From NCBI GenBank assembly GCA_905250885.1, contig CAJNOQ010002718.1, positions 1 to 22,927 of the forward strand: a stretch of DNA of 22,927 bases, written 5' to 3'. Of the stretch, positions 1 to 11,620 are shown piece after piece (within the stretch, counting starts at the first letter, position 1; each line of letters begins with the position of its first letter). Origin of the DNA: Didymodactylos carnosus (Eukaryota; Rotifera; Eurotatoria; Philodinida; Philodinidae). The translations under genes and the position numbers were made by a program. A model generated the notes under the pieces. That model searched no databases. It was not told where the DNA came from and saw only the letters and a program-made list of their open reading frames with translations.

Positions 1-104
1 ATCAAAGTTGCTTTATTAGAAGGAGGGCCGAAACTTGACATTCTTGAAAAGGCATATAGACTGTGACATTTTTAGTGAACAAATATGGATTTCTATGTAA
101 CTTT

Positions 105-612
105 TTATGCTATACACGGGAAGAGTCTGGAATTTTTTCCGGCTGTTATGTCATGTAATGGTGGGCGGACCTGAATGGAAGTACCCTTTCGAGACGAATA
201 AAAAGCGTTACGATCAGTAAATCTCAGAAAACTAACAATAATTGATTGTTTCGTCTTGTCCACTGAATTTTTAGTAGGTGGTAAACGTTAAAATCATTTT
301 CCTTTAGTGTTAAACCTAATGTATTACTTAATTTTAAGACAATATTAGCGACATTTTCATCTTTTTTATATGAAATGCCATAAATAAGAAGATCACGTCG
401 CTTCCGTATTTCTCCACTTGATTCGAATCATCTTGTACCCGTCTTAATTCATCTTTCGTATCTTTTAACTCGTTAGTCCATTGTTTAATTAGCTCATCTT
501 GTCGTTGACATGCTTTATTTACTATTGTTTCAATGGATTGCATGAATACATCAGATGTTAATAAGGATGTAAAAGTATTTTTGATTAACTGAGTTAAATT
601 AATGGTGTCCAT
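105..612 (-). pseudogene. Frameshifted non-LTR ORF1 (left-arm mirror)
   Basis: This is the mirror of 22316-22823, with both frame slips present. Identical inactivating lesions on both arms show that the decay happened before the inverted duplication or was copied by conversion. Confidence 0.65.
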
Positions 613-759
613 TGTCGTTTTCAACGATTTCGATTTTTTAATAAAGACGAATTACAGGCGATGGCGTACTATGACGAATAGTATGTTGCATGGTCTAGCT
701 ATGTGACAGTATAAAGAAACCTTATAGAATATGACTTGCCACCATGCAAGAAAAGTGAA

Positions 760-1272
760 GAACTCAAATATAGTCGTTACATTTCAGTTCGCAGCGGATT
801 ATACTCTACATAAGTTCGAAAAGTAGTTGCACGATATCCTGAATATCTAAGATACCCGAGATACATGTTGCAAAAGAAAAAAACCACAGAAAAATGAGCT
901 GGCAGCGAACTCAAATTGTGCATGACCGCTGTTGTCACACGTATACATAGAGCATCGTCATCAAACAATTTTTTCATCTGCTCACCGTGTTATTTCGTAA
1001 GTGCATCAGCCAAATTTTGTACCCCAACAGCTCCGATTTGATTATATTGGAGGTCGAGTGTAATGAGTGTCTGTATCAAATAAGAAACACCAATTTGAGA
1101 TGGATGAACAGATAGTTTCTCTCAGCATGTTATAAATTTGATGACACTAATTGACTTAGGAAAGTGTTGGTTACACATATACACATAATTATTCTCTGTA
1201 AACAATAGAGAATAGTTTTCTCAAGTTCTTTTATCACTCTCTCGCGACGTCATGAAACAACAGCGTCAGTCA
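760..1272 (-). repeat. Duplicated block with LRR relic (left-arm mirror)
   Basis: This is the mirror of 21656-22168. The partner block in this arm lies near 7863-8181. Confidence 0.65.
986..1070 (-). pseudogene. Frameshifted LRR exon relic (left-arm mirror)
   Basis: This is the mirror of 21858-21942, carrying the same extra base. Confidence 0.75.
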
Positions 1273-1520
1273 GAAATTCGGTTTTTCGACGAAATCGCAT
1301 GGCTTACATAATGTTCTAAGAGTTTCACTGTCAAGAATAGTGGCTTGAATATTTCTGGAATAACGTTCGGTAGGGAAGAAGATAAAGATGGATGGCTTTT
1401 TTGCCAGTCGATAGAGAGAGCCTGGTACAAATCAGAAATCGCAATTGGTCGAGTTGGGGTCAAATGAGGAAGATCTTTTGATTTTTCTAGCGTTTGAGGG
1501 AAGATGTTGAGGATTTGCAT
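1266..1520 (-). CDS. Small hypothetical ORF, 84 codons (left-arm mirror)
   Basis: This is the mirror of 21408-21662, with an identical translation. Confidence 0.3.
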   Translation of the reverse strand: MQILNIFPQTLEKSKDLPHLTPTRPIAISDLYQALSIDWQKSHPSLSSSLPNVIPEIFKPLFLTVKLLEHYVSHAISSKNRISD

Positions 1521-2333
1521 GAGAAAAAACGAAAAATTTCAAGATGTTTTGTTATTTTTCACTGTTTTCTCAAAATATTGGAGTTTTCATGTTGATTAGA
1601 AAAGCTTTCAAGTGTTTTGGAGTAAAAATCAAACTTGCGTAGCCTAATTTATTTCCAGCACAACTGGAAGCTCAGAGAAGTGCGAAGTATTCAACATTGA
1701 GGATTGGTTTCGGACTAGCCCTCATACCACTCAAGACAGATAGTACATAAAGGCTTAAAACTAACTATCCCAGTGAGAGGCTTACTGGAATCTTATGAAG
1801 ATTGTGAGATTCTTAGAAATTCTAAGATCAAACTAAGGATTATTATGTTTTTTAATAACCATCTTTAACGTCAGAATATCCTTTACACTTCATTTCTACC
1901 TTTGTAGGTGAGCAGGGATTACTGTATGACCACGAGCATCATCAAACTTTTCTCTCGAATGTTGTATTTTAATTTCAAATATGTATAGCAAATACAGTAG
2001 TATTTAATTTTAAATATATATATTATATAGCGCTAATACGTATTCTTCCCAACAGTGGTTCAATTTAGCTTTCATTTACACGACAAAGAGATTGCAGCTT
2101 GCATATTAAAATAGTCAGTCATGTGCCAGAAACAATGACAAAGCGATTATAGCCAATTTTAAAATATCCAATGCCTCTCCTTTTGAAACCTAATTAAAGT
2201 TCTGTTTAGCTATAGCTTGCAGTTAGTTATGCTGTGAGTTGACAATGGAATCGATTATCAATGGAGAAGATGATCATCTATTCAAAGAAATACCACATCA
2301 ATATGGGTGTCACTTTATTGTTCTTTACCAAGC
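1521..2333. other. Gene-free stretch, left arm (mirror)
   Basis: This is the mirror of 20595-21407. Nothing supportable was seen. Confidence 0.5.
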
Positions 2334-2607
2334 GATACGTAATAAAACGTATTAGTTATTACCTGAAAACAAGTAATGAATCTTATTACTCTATTGCTTA
2401 TTACTTATTTTAAGTAATAATCTTTTATTACTTCACGTATTACTAATAAGCAGAAAAGTAATAAAAGTAATAAGTGAAATGATGAAAAATTATTACATGA
2501 AGAAGTAATAAGTAATAAAACAACAAGATTTATTACCGTTTTACCGGTAATAAGTAACAAACATTTATTACTTTTACCGATAATGTAATAATTAGTAAAA
2601 GTAAAGT
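2334..2607. repeat. TAATA-rich block (left-arm mirror)
   Basis: This is the mirror of 20321-20594. Confidence 0.7.
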
Positions 2608-2649
2608 AGCATCTCTACACATCAAGCACAATTATGTTCTATTCACATC

Positions 2650-2753
2650 AAATTTGATGCCACTAATTGACTCAGGAAAGCGTTGGTTACACACATACAC
2701 ATAATTATTCTATCACTCTCTCTCTCGACGTTATGAAACAACAGTGTCAGTCA
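2650..2753 (-). repeat. Dispersed repeat D, copy 1 (left-arm mirror)
   Basis: This is the mirror of 20175-20278. The partner copy in this arm is at 1134-1272. Confidence 0.7.
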
Positions 2754-3429
2754 ATAATAGAAGAAATGGCATTAAGTAACACTGACGGAAATACTACAGT
2801 AAATTACTTTTTTCAAAACACTATGGGACCTTAGCGTGTAGTTTATCTATTCTCATACTTCCAGTACTAGAATTCGATTGCGGCAATGCATTGTTCTATA
2901 TTCCATTTTAATTTGCCTTCATCTGTTTGGCATATCAGGTAACTGGAACAAACGCGTAGCGCGATGGCGATGAAATGTTTAAAGAGCTAATGGAAGTGGT
3001 ATTGTGAATTTAGAATAATTAACACCACACAGCTTTTGATCAGTTTCGTCATTCACTGTGTGATTTGTGTCTTACTGTGGGTGATGTTTTTGCATTACAA
3101 AGTTGTACCCTAATTTACTCCATGATCGACTTGTATCGTAGTGATGCTGATTATGATAATTAAAATTAAGAAAAATAAATACCGAGAGAAAATCACTCAT
3201 GATTTTTCTCTAGAAGTGTTAGTCGGATTCACATGGTAAAATGAAATTGAAAATGTGTGTTTCATTGTAGACTTTACATCAACGTGGTCGTGAAGAATTT
3301 AATGGCACTGTATCATAATCATTGACTAAAGCAATCATTGAATATCAGCATTTGAACCATACCTGAATATGAAATCAAATAGCAATATAAACCTAATCTA
3401 TTACTGTACCGTAGAAACCCAAAAAAAGT
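2754..3429. other. Gene-free stretch, left arm (mirror)
   Basis: This is the mirror of 19499-20174. Nothing beyond the small hairpin near 3185-3209 was seen. Confidence 0.5.
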
Positions 3430-4276
3430 AGGCACACAAAAGTTATTAGAAACGGCAAAAAGCGCGTTACGAAACTCCCGTTTTGTATGGGATACAACGT
3501 GTGTAAACGCGTTTCATAACGTTTGTTTCATTTTCCGCTCTCACGCGTTTTTCAAAAACGCGTTAAAACAGTCTTTTGTACTCTTTAGAAACGCGTAACT
3601 TTTTTTGCGTGAAAAACGTACAAAAATCGCGTATTCAAACGTTCTGCAACGCGTTTCAGATGAAACATTTAACGCGCTTTTTGATCTTTAAAAACGGGGT
3701 AAAAACGCGTTTTGGGATCAAGTCTGCAACTTCTGAGTCGTTCCAGAAACGCGTTTCATACCGTTTGTTAAATTTTCCGTTCTCACGTGTTTTATTCCGT
3801 TTTTAACGGTTGAAAAACGCAACTAATCATTCACCGTCTTGTTTTGCGGTCAGCCGAGTTATATAAGCACAATCGAAATATCAAAAAAATACCATCGCCT
3901 TTTCGTTCTTTTGCAGTTTTAGATCATCAGTTTTGTACTTCCTTTATTATAGATTTTCACTATTTTTAGATCAAGTCCCACTGGGTAGTCAAGTCTCACC
4001 TTTGGCTTAATGAAAATTCAGAAACGATTCAAGAGTTGCAGACTCGATACCAAGACGCGCTTTTATTCCGTTTTGAACGCTTAATAAAACGCGTTAAATG
4101 TTTCAGCGTTACGGAACGTGTTCCAGAACGTTTGAAAATGCAAAAGTAAGGGGTTTCTACGCTGTTCAAAACACTATTTTAACGTGTTTTTCTTCGATTC
4201 AAATGAAATATTTAATGCGTTTTTTGATCGTTAAAAGCTGAAATATAACGCGTTTTAGGGGCAATTTTTTGTGCCT
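3430..4276. mobile_element. ACGCGT-rich non-coding element (left-arm mirror)
   Basis: This is the mirror of 18652-19498. Because ACGCGT is its own complement, the motif density is the same on both strands and both arms. Confidence 0.6.
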
Positions 4277-4416
4277 GTGTTTAACCAACCTATAAGCATC
4301 CCGACCATATTGCCCTACGAGATAACAAGCATATATCAATTATCAAATATAAAAGGTTTGATTCAAGCACAAAAATGAAAAGTTATTGTATAATACAACA
4401 AAATTATTCTTACTAT

Positions 4417-4498
4417 TTAACACTTAACGGACGGGTATATTTTGTACGTCTGTGTGAAAAAACACGTAGAAATACGTTTCCCGTCCATTAAGTGTTAA
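4417..4498. mobile_element. TTAA-flanked miniature element (left-arm mirror)
   Basis: This is the mirror of 18430-18511. TTAA copies are at 4417-4420 and 4495-4498. Confidence 0.65.
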
Positions 4499-5463
4499 GA
4501 CGCTTATTTGTAATGCTATTGCTCGTATACGTTTTTAAACTTATCAAGGTGAAGAATTTGGAACGACCGAAGATGAACAGATATAATGTTTCAGAAGGGG
4601 AAATTGATACCACTAACATAGTGAACGGGAATATAATATATTGCTAAGATATTAATTACTGAAATCTTAACGGGAGCTGAGCCGGAAAAGACGTTTCTGA
4701 CTGACGAACTTAGCAATATTTATTTGTCAGAAAACAGGAGAAAAATCAAATAATTTTCGTCTTGTTTGGAATTGTTTCTTTGCTGAGGAAAATTTAGGAG
4801 GAAGAATGAAGTTATATTTTAATGATGATAAGTTATAAGGATAAATAGATATCTGTCAAAAGCTGATTTGTTTTAGAAATAGAAGAAATAGTTTTGTCAA
4901 AGTACCAGTTAGTATCTGGAAAACAATGACTGTAGAAACATACACTGTCGTACAAAAGAAATCGGTTTATATTTCAGACAGACAAGGTTATTCCTCTCTT
5001 TCATAATGATATGCTAGCAGCTTTATTCTAGGTAGATTTATTGTCGTTACGTCCCGTCAACATCATCTTTCGTTTTCGATTTCCATTTAAGGCCTTTGCT
5101 AACCAATTCAACTAGTCGCTATACAACATCGTAACCGCCAACTCCAAAATGTTTACACCACTGTTTTCAAATTTTTTCTTATGTCTACAATTTACAGCTG
5201 CAGTATAGTATGTAATTAATTCTGGATAGGAATGCTTTGGAACGGAGAAAACGCAGTTTACAAACCTTGAATGATCGATTAATTCAAAAATTGAGTAAAA
5301 ATAGAAAAAACGAATAACTACTTTATTGTTAGCGCGGTCAAATTGGTAAAAAGCAACTATGTTTTATTCAAAACTTGCTGACTTGAAATAGTTTAGTAGA
5401 TATTATATAAAATCTTTTTTAGTGGTAATAAAACCGTTTCTTCGGTTTTTGGTGTTTGCGTCT
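4499..5463. other. Mostly gene-free stretch, left arm (mirror)
   Basis: This is the mirror of 17465-18429. The exon-like relic lies on the minus strand at 5047-5163 and the 11-bp inverted repeat at 4638-4648 and 4709-4719. Confidence 0.45.
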
Positions 5464-5652
5464 TTACGTCGAATTTACTACATACAATTTAAATGTATCC
5501 GGATGAAAAATTGCAGTGGTTTTCAATACATTTTTATCGAATGTTTGATTCCATTCCATACGTGATATTGTTGTTTCGCCATTCTCTTTTGCGTAAATTT
5601 CTAATGCTACTATATATTTCTTTTCCGTTTCACCATCGGCTGTTATTTTCAT
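5464..5652 (-). CDS. Small hypothetical ORF, 62 codons (left-arm mirror)
   Basis: This is the mirror of 17276-17464, with an identical translation. Confidence 0.35.
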   Translation of the reverse strand: MKITADGETEKKYIVALEIYAKENGETTISRMEWNQTFDKNVLKTTAIFHPDTFKLYVVNST

Positions 5653-6544
5653 TTTGATATAACCGCTAAAACCTCACATCAAAAACAGAAAACTGTCGTT
5701 TTTGCGTGATTCTATAAATAGCATCACATTTTTCTAAGGATAAGTTTCAGTTTAAAAGACTTATATTTGATGTCACAACAATCAGAAACAAACCATATTA
5801 TAGTTAGCGTCAAATAACTGCTCTTCTAGTATTCGTTCTTTGATGTTTGTGCAATGATATATCACCATACTGTTTGTTAGTAACCTTACTCTGCTAATAT
5901 AAACTGCCCGTGTACTAAAGCCAAGGTCTAACGAATAGAACGATTATGTATGACAAAGTGTTCTATGTAAATTAAAATCGAAACGAAATGTATAAAAAAC
6001 TACTACAACATACACACATATAAACACTCGCTTCACTCAACACAACCACCAGGAACTAACGAAATGCATGAATAGATATACTACTGCAGGACAAGACAGA
6101 AAAACGAAAGGAACGACGATCTAAAATCTTATTTGACTTAACTATAAAAGGTAAAAGAATGTCTAACTTTACTAAATAGGCAAGAGAAAGAAAGAGAATG
6201 ATCGATGATCAAACAAGAAAGGAAGAGAAAGAATACATATTTACGAATACATTAAAGCAAAAACGAAGTACGGACAACTGCAAGCGAAATTTCTTATCTG
6301 AAAGTATAAGCTAAAGAGAGTGAGATAGAGAACGGTTGAAAATAAAGATTTTTGATTGTTTAGTAGCCTCCCAAAAAATATATCACCTATGTGTTTAATT
6401 GACATATTGAGTACGGTTCATATCTGACAACAAAAAACATCGAGAAAGCAAATAAAATTTGTCAAAAAATAAAAAATAATCTTTAGATGCCGGAAACATG
6501 TAAAATGATTTTCACTTATCGAACTACGGCAGCGGCGACGATCT
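5653..6544. other. Gene-free stretch, left arm (mirror)
   Basis: This is the mirror of 16384-17275. Nothing supportable was seen. Confidence 0.5.
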
Positions 6545-6935
6545 CTAGGATTTTTTGAATTCAATAACGACGTATTCAGTGTTATTTTCAGTTTTTGATT
6601 TTATATGAATAAATTTAATTCCACGACGTCGAAGTTCACGTCTAATCGCTGGCATTGGAAGACTTGGATGTCTGACATAAGAAACTGAATGACGGTAGCG
6701 TCGTTTTCTTCTTCTAATGTCCAAATTTCGATTATGCTAATATTCCCTTTATCCATCTGGCTGTGGTGGTGTGAGACGAATCGTTGTTGCTAATGACGAA
6801 TCAGCTAGAATAATAGTAACGACTCTTGATGGGGATGATGAATTTTGTTTGGTGATACAATTGGTGATGGTGGTTGCACTCCTTGTAACCAATATATATA
6901 TGTTTCTTGAACATCTGCTCAATATTTGTTGTCAT
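6545..6935 (-). pseudogene. Degenerate Pro-rich/Arg-rich coding segment (left-arm mirror)
   Basis: This is the mirror of 15993-16383. The basic 63-codon frame lies at 6545-6736 on the minus strand. Confidence 0.35.
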
Positions 6936-7009
6936 TGCGATAACAAATTGAATATAGTGAGGTCTTCAATACATAAATTAAATATCACTCATAACCAATG
7001 CATTTAATT

Positions 7010-7368
7010 TTAATCATTTCGGCGACTTTTCATTTCATCGGGAATCGAAATTAAAGCTAAAAATTTATCCAGTCCTTGACAAATAGAGCTGATAGAAAAT
7101 TTTAATACGGATTAATTATAAAAACTAAAAGTTCAATTCAATTTGGCCCCCGTAATAGAACGGAGGTCATTCGTATGAACTTCGAAAATTTGATTTTATC
7201 TTGATCTTTAACATTATTTGTAGGATATTGAACTTTTACAACAATTTCGGAGATGGATAAAAACGAGTTCAAGTTTCGAACGACATCCATAAATTCTAAG
7301 TCTTGGTTTTTTCTGTCAACTGATATTGAACTGTTGACTAGGACTGTAAAAGTTCCCGTTGAGTTGAT
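7010..7368 (-). other. Unidentified coding-like segment (left-arm mirror)
   Basis: This is the mirror of 15560-15918, with the same frames and the same uncertainty. Confidence 0.3.
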
Positions 7369-7543
7369 TTAACGCTAACTGAAAATACAGTTACCATTAA
7401 AACAACGGTAACTCTCAGTTAGTTAACTTTGTGGTAACTATTTTTTAAGTATGGCAGAAATATCCACGCAGCGGTTTAACATGACTTCCATAATCGCTAG
7501 TTTTCCACTAAAACTGTTGAAACTTTCATAAATCACATGGTTT
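7339..7543 (+). repeat. Inverted-repeat element, copy C (left-arm mirror)
   Basis: This is the mirror of 15385-15589. The terminal taggactgtaaaagttc is at 7339-7355. Confidence 0.6.
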
Positions 7544-8026
7544 TGATTGGCTACACATATTACTTTGTTGCATCGTCACGTTATTGCATGCCAAGCCAAT
7601 TCTATCCATGGAACGTGATACAGTTCCTTCTTAAGAATTTTGAACTCGGAATGACATGTTTCCTTCTTTGTTTTCTGCTCTAATAATCACGGCATAGTTA
7701 TTCGCTATCGTACTTCGCTTTCTCTCCTTTCTATTTAATTTACTAAATCATTAGTTTTTCTTTATCATTCGTTTATTTCTTGCACTGAAGAAGGTTCGCA
7801 TCAAATAAACTAGGCGAAACTCGAATCATTTTTTGTTGTCACACACTGTGCACAATATCAGTTCGCAGCGAACTCAAATATAGTAGTTACATATTCAGTT
7901 TGCAGCGAATTATACTCTATATATATGTGCCAGACATATGTACAAGGTTATTCATATAGGGGGGAAGGGGGGGGGGGCGCAAAGATGAGTTCGAAAGGTA
8001 GTTGCACGATACCCTGAATTTTTTCA
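7544..8026. other. Stretch between copy C and LRR fragment, left arm (mirror)
   Basis: This is the mirror of 14902-15384. It holds the same duplicated words and no supportable gene. Confidence 0.55.
7959..7977. repeat. G6-AA-G11 tract (left-arm mirror)
   Basis: This is the mirror of 14951-14969. The run lengths are identical to those of the right arm. Confidence 0.9.
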
Positions 8027-8294
8027 TCAGTTCACCGTGTTATTTCGTAATGCATCAGCCAAATTTTGTATCCCAACAGCTCCGATTTGATTGTATTGGA
8101 GGTCTAGTGTAATGAGTGTCTGTATCAAATAAGAAACACCAATTTGAGATGGATGAACAGACAGTTTCTCTCAGCATGTTAGTTCTTAAAAACGTGACGG
8201 GTTTATAGCATTCACGATCAGGAGATGGGTGCATAAGCTTTTGGATCGGTTTTAGCCGTTCATAAAGCACACCAAGGCGTTTCAGATATAACAC
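8027..8294 (-). pseudogene. Second LRR gene fragment (left-arm mirror)
   Basis: This is the mirror of 14634-14901. The LRR exon is at 8036-8119 on the minus strand, with the same damaged donor opposite 8173-8174. Confidence 0.6.
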
Positions 8295-8543
8295 TATTTA
8301 ACTTGTTTCATCATACTCATTCACTTATCGCGAACACAGCTGACAACACAACAACGAGTTGTGTGTGATGGATGGTCGACTCATTGTCTTTCCGTGGAGT
8401 GCTCTAAACCGGTAGGCAACAAATAAACGCACACCCACTCAACCAAATTACATGCCACGAAATTAGACACCCCCATCCCCTACACAATCATAAGGTATTT
8501 TTGAGAAGCTTCACTCCTATCAGCTCAAGGCGTTCGTTACCGT

Positions 8544-8549
8544 TTTATT
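8544..8549 (-). terminator. Polyadenylation signal (left-arm mirror)
   Basis: TTTATT on the + strand is the complement of AATAAA downstream of the left-arm LRR gene, mirroring 14379-14384. Confidence 0.55.
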
Positions 8550-8590
8550 AAGACTTTTCTAATTACATTGCAAGTTCATATACACAATGT

Positions 8591-9532
8591 TTACATCACA
8601 ACCTTGAGTGTACGGTTCTCCCTTTCCAACTCAGCCAGATGTTGTGCCCCAACAGTTCCGATTTGATTGCCTCCGAGGTTGAGTGTAGTGAGTGTCTGTG
8701 TCAAATAAAAAACACCAATATGAGACAGATGAAGAGAGAATTGCTCTCACCGTGTTATTTCGTAATGCATCAGCTAGATGTTGTGCCCCAACAGCTCCGA
8801 TTTGATTGCATTCGAGGTCGAGTGTACTGAGTGTCTGTATCAAACAAGAAGCACCAGTATGAGACACATGAAGAGAGAATTGCTCTCACCGTGTTATTTC
8901 GTAATGCATCAGCTAGATGTTGTGCCCCAACAGCTCCGATTGGATTCCATTGGAGGTCGAGTGTACTGAGTGTCTGTGTCAAATAAGAAGAAACACCAAT
9001 ATAAGACACATGAAGAGAGAATTTGTCTCACCGTGTTATTTCGTAATGCATCAGCTAGATGTTGTGCCCCAACAGCTCCGATTTGATTGCGTTCGAGGTC
9101 GAGTGTACTGAGTGTCTGTGTCAAATAAGAAACACCAATATGAGACAGATGACGAGAGAATTTGTCTCACCGTGTTATTTCGTAATGCATCAGCGAGATG
9201 TTGTGCCCCTTTGTCTCTGATTTGATTGTTGGAGAGGTTGAGTGTAGTGAGTGTCTGTGTCAAATAAGAAACACTAATATGAGACAGATGAAGAGAGAAT
9301 TTCTCTCACCGTGTTATTTCGTAATGCATCAGCTAGATGTTGTGCCCCAACGGCTCCGATTTGATTGATTCTGAGGTTGAGTGTAGTGAGTGTCTGTGTC
9401 ATAGAAGAAACACTAATATGAGAGAGTTGACGAGAGAATTTCTCTCACCGTGTTATTTCGTAATGCATCAGCCAGATATTGTGCCCCGTTGTCTCCGATT
9501 TGATTGTCTCCAAGGTCGAGTATACTGAGTGT
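8591..9532 (-). CDS. Leucine-rich-repeat protein, 3' part (left-arm mirror copy)
   Basis: This is the mirror of 13396-14337, transcribed away from the palindrome centre. The exons in coding order are 9449-9532, 9310-9393, 9171-9254, 9032-9115, 8890-8973, 8751-8834 and 8591-8695, and the stop codon complement is at 8591-8593. The translation is the same 202 residues as in the right arm. The same defect is present at the 5' side, so the truncation came before the inverted duplication or is shared by gene conversion. Confidence 0.85.
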
Positions 9533-9587
9533 CTGTGTCAAGTAAGAAATATCAATATGAAACAGATGAAGAGAGAATTTCTCTCTA
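8612..9587 (-). repeat. Tandem LRR module array (left-arm mirror)
   Basis: This is the mirror of 13341-14316, with the same 139/142-bp spacing. All seven units are base-identical to their right-arm counterparts as far as I compared. No unit has been gained or lost, which is notable for a tandem array. Confidence 0.9.
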
Positions 9588-10071
9588 TTTTTATTATCAT
9601 ATGATAATAATTTGAGGAAAAATATTTGTTTGGTAGTCTGACGCCTTTAGGTTTATTAATGAAGGAAGTCCATCATGGGGGTGGGGTGTGCTCGCTTACA
9701 CAGCTGCTGCTTTATTCTACCATTTAATGGTGTAGCTTTATACTAACGCTTCATTTATCTAGAGGTATTTCCGAGAAGGATGTTAATTCATTATTTGATG
9801 AAATTTGTGTCGATGGCGGAACTAAGATTTTTTTAATCCTTGAGGGTATCTGTACTGAGGCGAGAATAACTGTTGTACAATAGTGGAGAGATGATCATAA
9901 GTTTTTTCATATCAATTAATCTCATCGCTATTTTTAGAACTTTTTGACATCACATCTGGGTTAATTGATCTGAAGCATAATACCACATTCTATAGAAGTT
10001 TTGGCGCAAACCGAACGATCAACCTCATTTTGTAGAGCTCATCCAGCTGAGCCTAGCTGCACAAACAGCGG
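9588..10071. other. Stretch between LRR gene and repeat array, left arm (mirror)
   Basis: This is the mirror of 12857-13340. The 20-bp palindrome is at 9591-9610, and the weak frame is on the + strand at 9611-9883 with an in-frame TAA at 9725-9727. No product can be named. Confidence 0.5.
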
Positions 10072-10164
10072 GGAAAAGACAGTTATCGTTAAAACAACGG
10101 TAACTGTCTTTTCAGTTATCGCTAAAACAACGGTAACTGTCTTTTCAGTTACCGTTGTTTTAAC
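10072..10164. repeat. GTTACCGTTGTTTTAAC hairpin array (left-arm mirror)
   Basis: This is the mirror of 12764-12856. It has the same 19-nt inverted repeat and 33-bp direct period. Apparent open frames running through it are by-products of the repeat. Confidence 0.75.
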
Positions 10165-10167
10165 GGA

Positions 10168-10303
10168 TCAGCTGGTTAATTTTGTGGTAACTATTTTTTA
10201 AGTATGACAGAAATATCCACGCAGCGGCTTAAAATGACTTCCAAAATCGTTCGTTTTGCACTAAAACTGTTGAAACTTTCATACATGACATGGTTTTGTA
10301 GTC
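10168..10303 (+). repeat. Inverted-repeat element, copy B (left-arm mirror)
   Basis: This is the mirror of 12625-12760. It lies directly beside the hairpin array at 10072-10164 and has the same orientation as copy C at 7339-7543. Confidence 0.6.
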
Positions 10304-10439
10304 TAATTTCATTGATGAAAGCAAAAAGATTTCTCAAGCTGGCTGTAGATGCTGAGGTCTCCAGAGACCTTAAAAACCGCAGTTACAAAACATTGAAGTT
10401 ATATAATTTTGGTTAGTTTAGTCGACTGGCACGTGTGTG

Positions 10440-10537
10440 CCAAGCAAAATCATGTCATTTATGAAAGTTTCAACAGTTTTACTGAAAACCTAACGATTTT
10501 GTAAGTCATTTTAAGCCGCTGAACTTTTACAGTCCTA
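10440..10537 (-). repeat. Inverted-repeat element, copy A (left-arm mirror)
   Basis: This is the mirror of 12391-12488. The 17-bp end reads gaacttttacagtccta at 10521-10537. It faces copy C of the left arm (7339-7543), and the pair brackets the left-arm LRR gene. Confidence 0.6.
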
Positions 10538-11171
10538 CTCCCAGCAAAAGTAGTGGAATTTTGCCTTTTCCCAGCTATTCTGCCCCACTAAGTGATGCTC
10601 ACAACAAATTTTATCCCGCTAAAAAATTGACGCGGATGGTGTTAAATGAAAGAACATTACGAACACTACAAATGTAGATAAGAGAAAGGTTTGGCCCATG
10701 CGTGGGTTTTAAGATAAAGAACTTTGAATATTCGAGTTTCGACTTCATGTTAAATTCGTACTCGTAATGCGATGAAAAAACGCTTAAGTGCATCTAGTAT
10801 TGGCTGTTTTGAACTCGTAACTCATGCCCATTCACTCTATCATTCCGTTAGTATTTTAAATTAAGACGTTAATTAAGACAATTTAAGACGTTAGTATTTT
10901 TCATCTCGTAACGAGTTTAAAAACTACCACCCGTGCGAGTTTCTAGAAAATCATTTAAAGCCTAACTTCATCCCAAACCGTTTCAAACCATATGGTAGGA
11001 TAGAGTGCTCAAGTCTGAACAGAACCAGATGCTTTGCAAATTGTTACGACTTGCAATCTAGAGGCTTTTGAAGTTTGACGTTAAAAGACTTTGCAGAAAA
11101 CTCTACCCTTCAGGGTACTTTATCTCAGAACCCCTGTATGAGCCAAACGGTTTTTTTCCTGTGTATGTGTC
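10538..11171. other. Gene-free inner stretch, left arm (mirror)
   Basis: This is the mirror of 11758-12390. It holds the reverse copy of the same 60-codon chance frame (10611-10793) and the partial duplication of gttagtattt-type words around 10845-10900. It also includes the T7 run (11151-11157) that is the only base difference found between the arms. Confidence 0.5.
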
Positions 11172-11308
11172 GTAGGACAGATTAGAAGTCAGTTCAGTTT
11201 AAAACTGTCCTACAGTAGTTCTGATTGAAATTTTGATCTGAACTAGGACAGAATGAATTTTTAATTTGAACTAGTTGAGATTAAAACGATTGCGAAGTCA
11301 ACTAGTTC
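11172..11308. repeat. Short hairpins at inner end of left arm
   Basis: Two perfect short inverted repeats sit just outside the palindrome centre. One is gtaggacag (11172-11180) with ctgtcctac (11205-11213). The other is gaactagttga (11268-11278) with tcaactagttc (11298-11308). Related words (ctgaactagga, gaactag) recur between them, so this may be the end of a small inverted-repeat element. No reading frame is apparent. Confidence 0.7.
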
Positions 11309-11357
11309 AGATTGTAAAAAGGCGAAATACACTGAAATATTCGACATATTTTACCAA

Positions 11358-11571
11358 GAAAAGTTTACTACTACCAAAAACTGAACGTAGGTGAAAACGT
11401 TTTTCGGAACTATAGGTTTCTATGATTATTTTTTCATAATTATGATGTGCATTGAACCCAAATTCTATAGTAGAAAGGGCGTCAGTCCCTCACCCTCACT
11501 CTCCTCTCTCTCACTCACTTTCTTCATTTCTCTTTCTCACTCTTCCCTCGCTTATCAGATCTTAATCTGAA
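11358..11571. other. Unpaired central spacer of the palindrome
   Basis: These 214 bp are present once and separate the two arms. The left part (11358-11480) is AT-rich and has no convincing reading frame. The right part (about 11485-11555) is a strongly pyrimidine-rich tract on the + strand (ctcaccctcactctcctctctctc-like). It ends in a small hairpin, tcagat-ctta-atctga (11555-11570), right beside the junction. I see no gene. The spacer is the only place where a unique PCR or read anchor exists inside the window. Confidence 0.9.
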
Positions 11572-11572
11572 N
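11572..11572. other. Ambiguous base (N) at spacer/arm boundary
   Basis: This is the only non-ACGT base in the window. It falls exactly where pairing between the arms begins: base 11573 pairs with 11356, while 11571 no longer pairs with 11358. An N at a structural boundary is what an assembly join or a conflicted consensus leaves behind. It weakens trust in the junction without disproving it. Confidence 0.95.
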
Positions 11573-11620
11573 TGGTAAAATATGTCGAATATTTCAGTGT
11601 ATTTCGCCTTTTTACAATCT

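Larger units (their letters stand above)
1..11357. repeat. Left arm of an 11.36-kb palindrome
   Basis: The arm is the reverse complement of 11572-22927. The first bases (atcaaagttgctttattaga) match the complement of the last bases of the window, and every feature pair I compared along the arm mirrors with coordinates summing to 22928. Inside about 11150 the sum is 22929, because the left arm has seven Ts at 11151-11157 where the right has six As. Matching continues to 11356, base 11357 faces the N, and base 11358 fails to pair. The arm has no unique flank on the outside, so its true outer end is not seen. Confidence 0.97.

Noticed and set aside
1-120. Telomeric repeat or hairpin telomere at the window ends
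   Set aside because: No short G-rich tandem array is present at either end. The end sequence is ordinary, next to the ORF1 relic.
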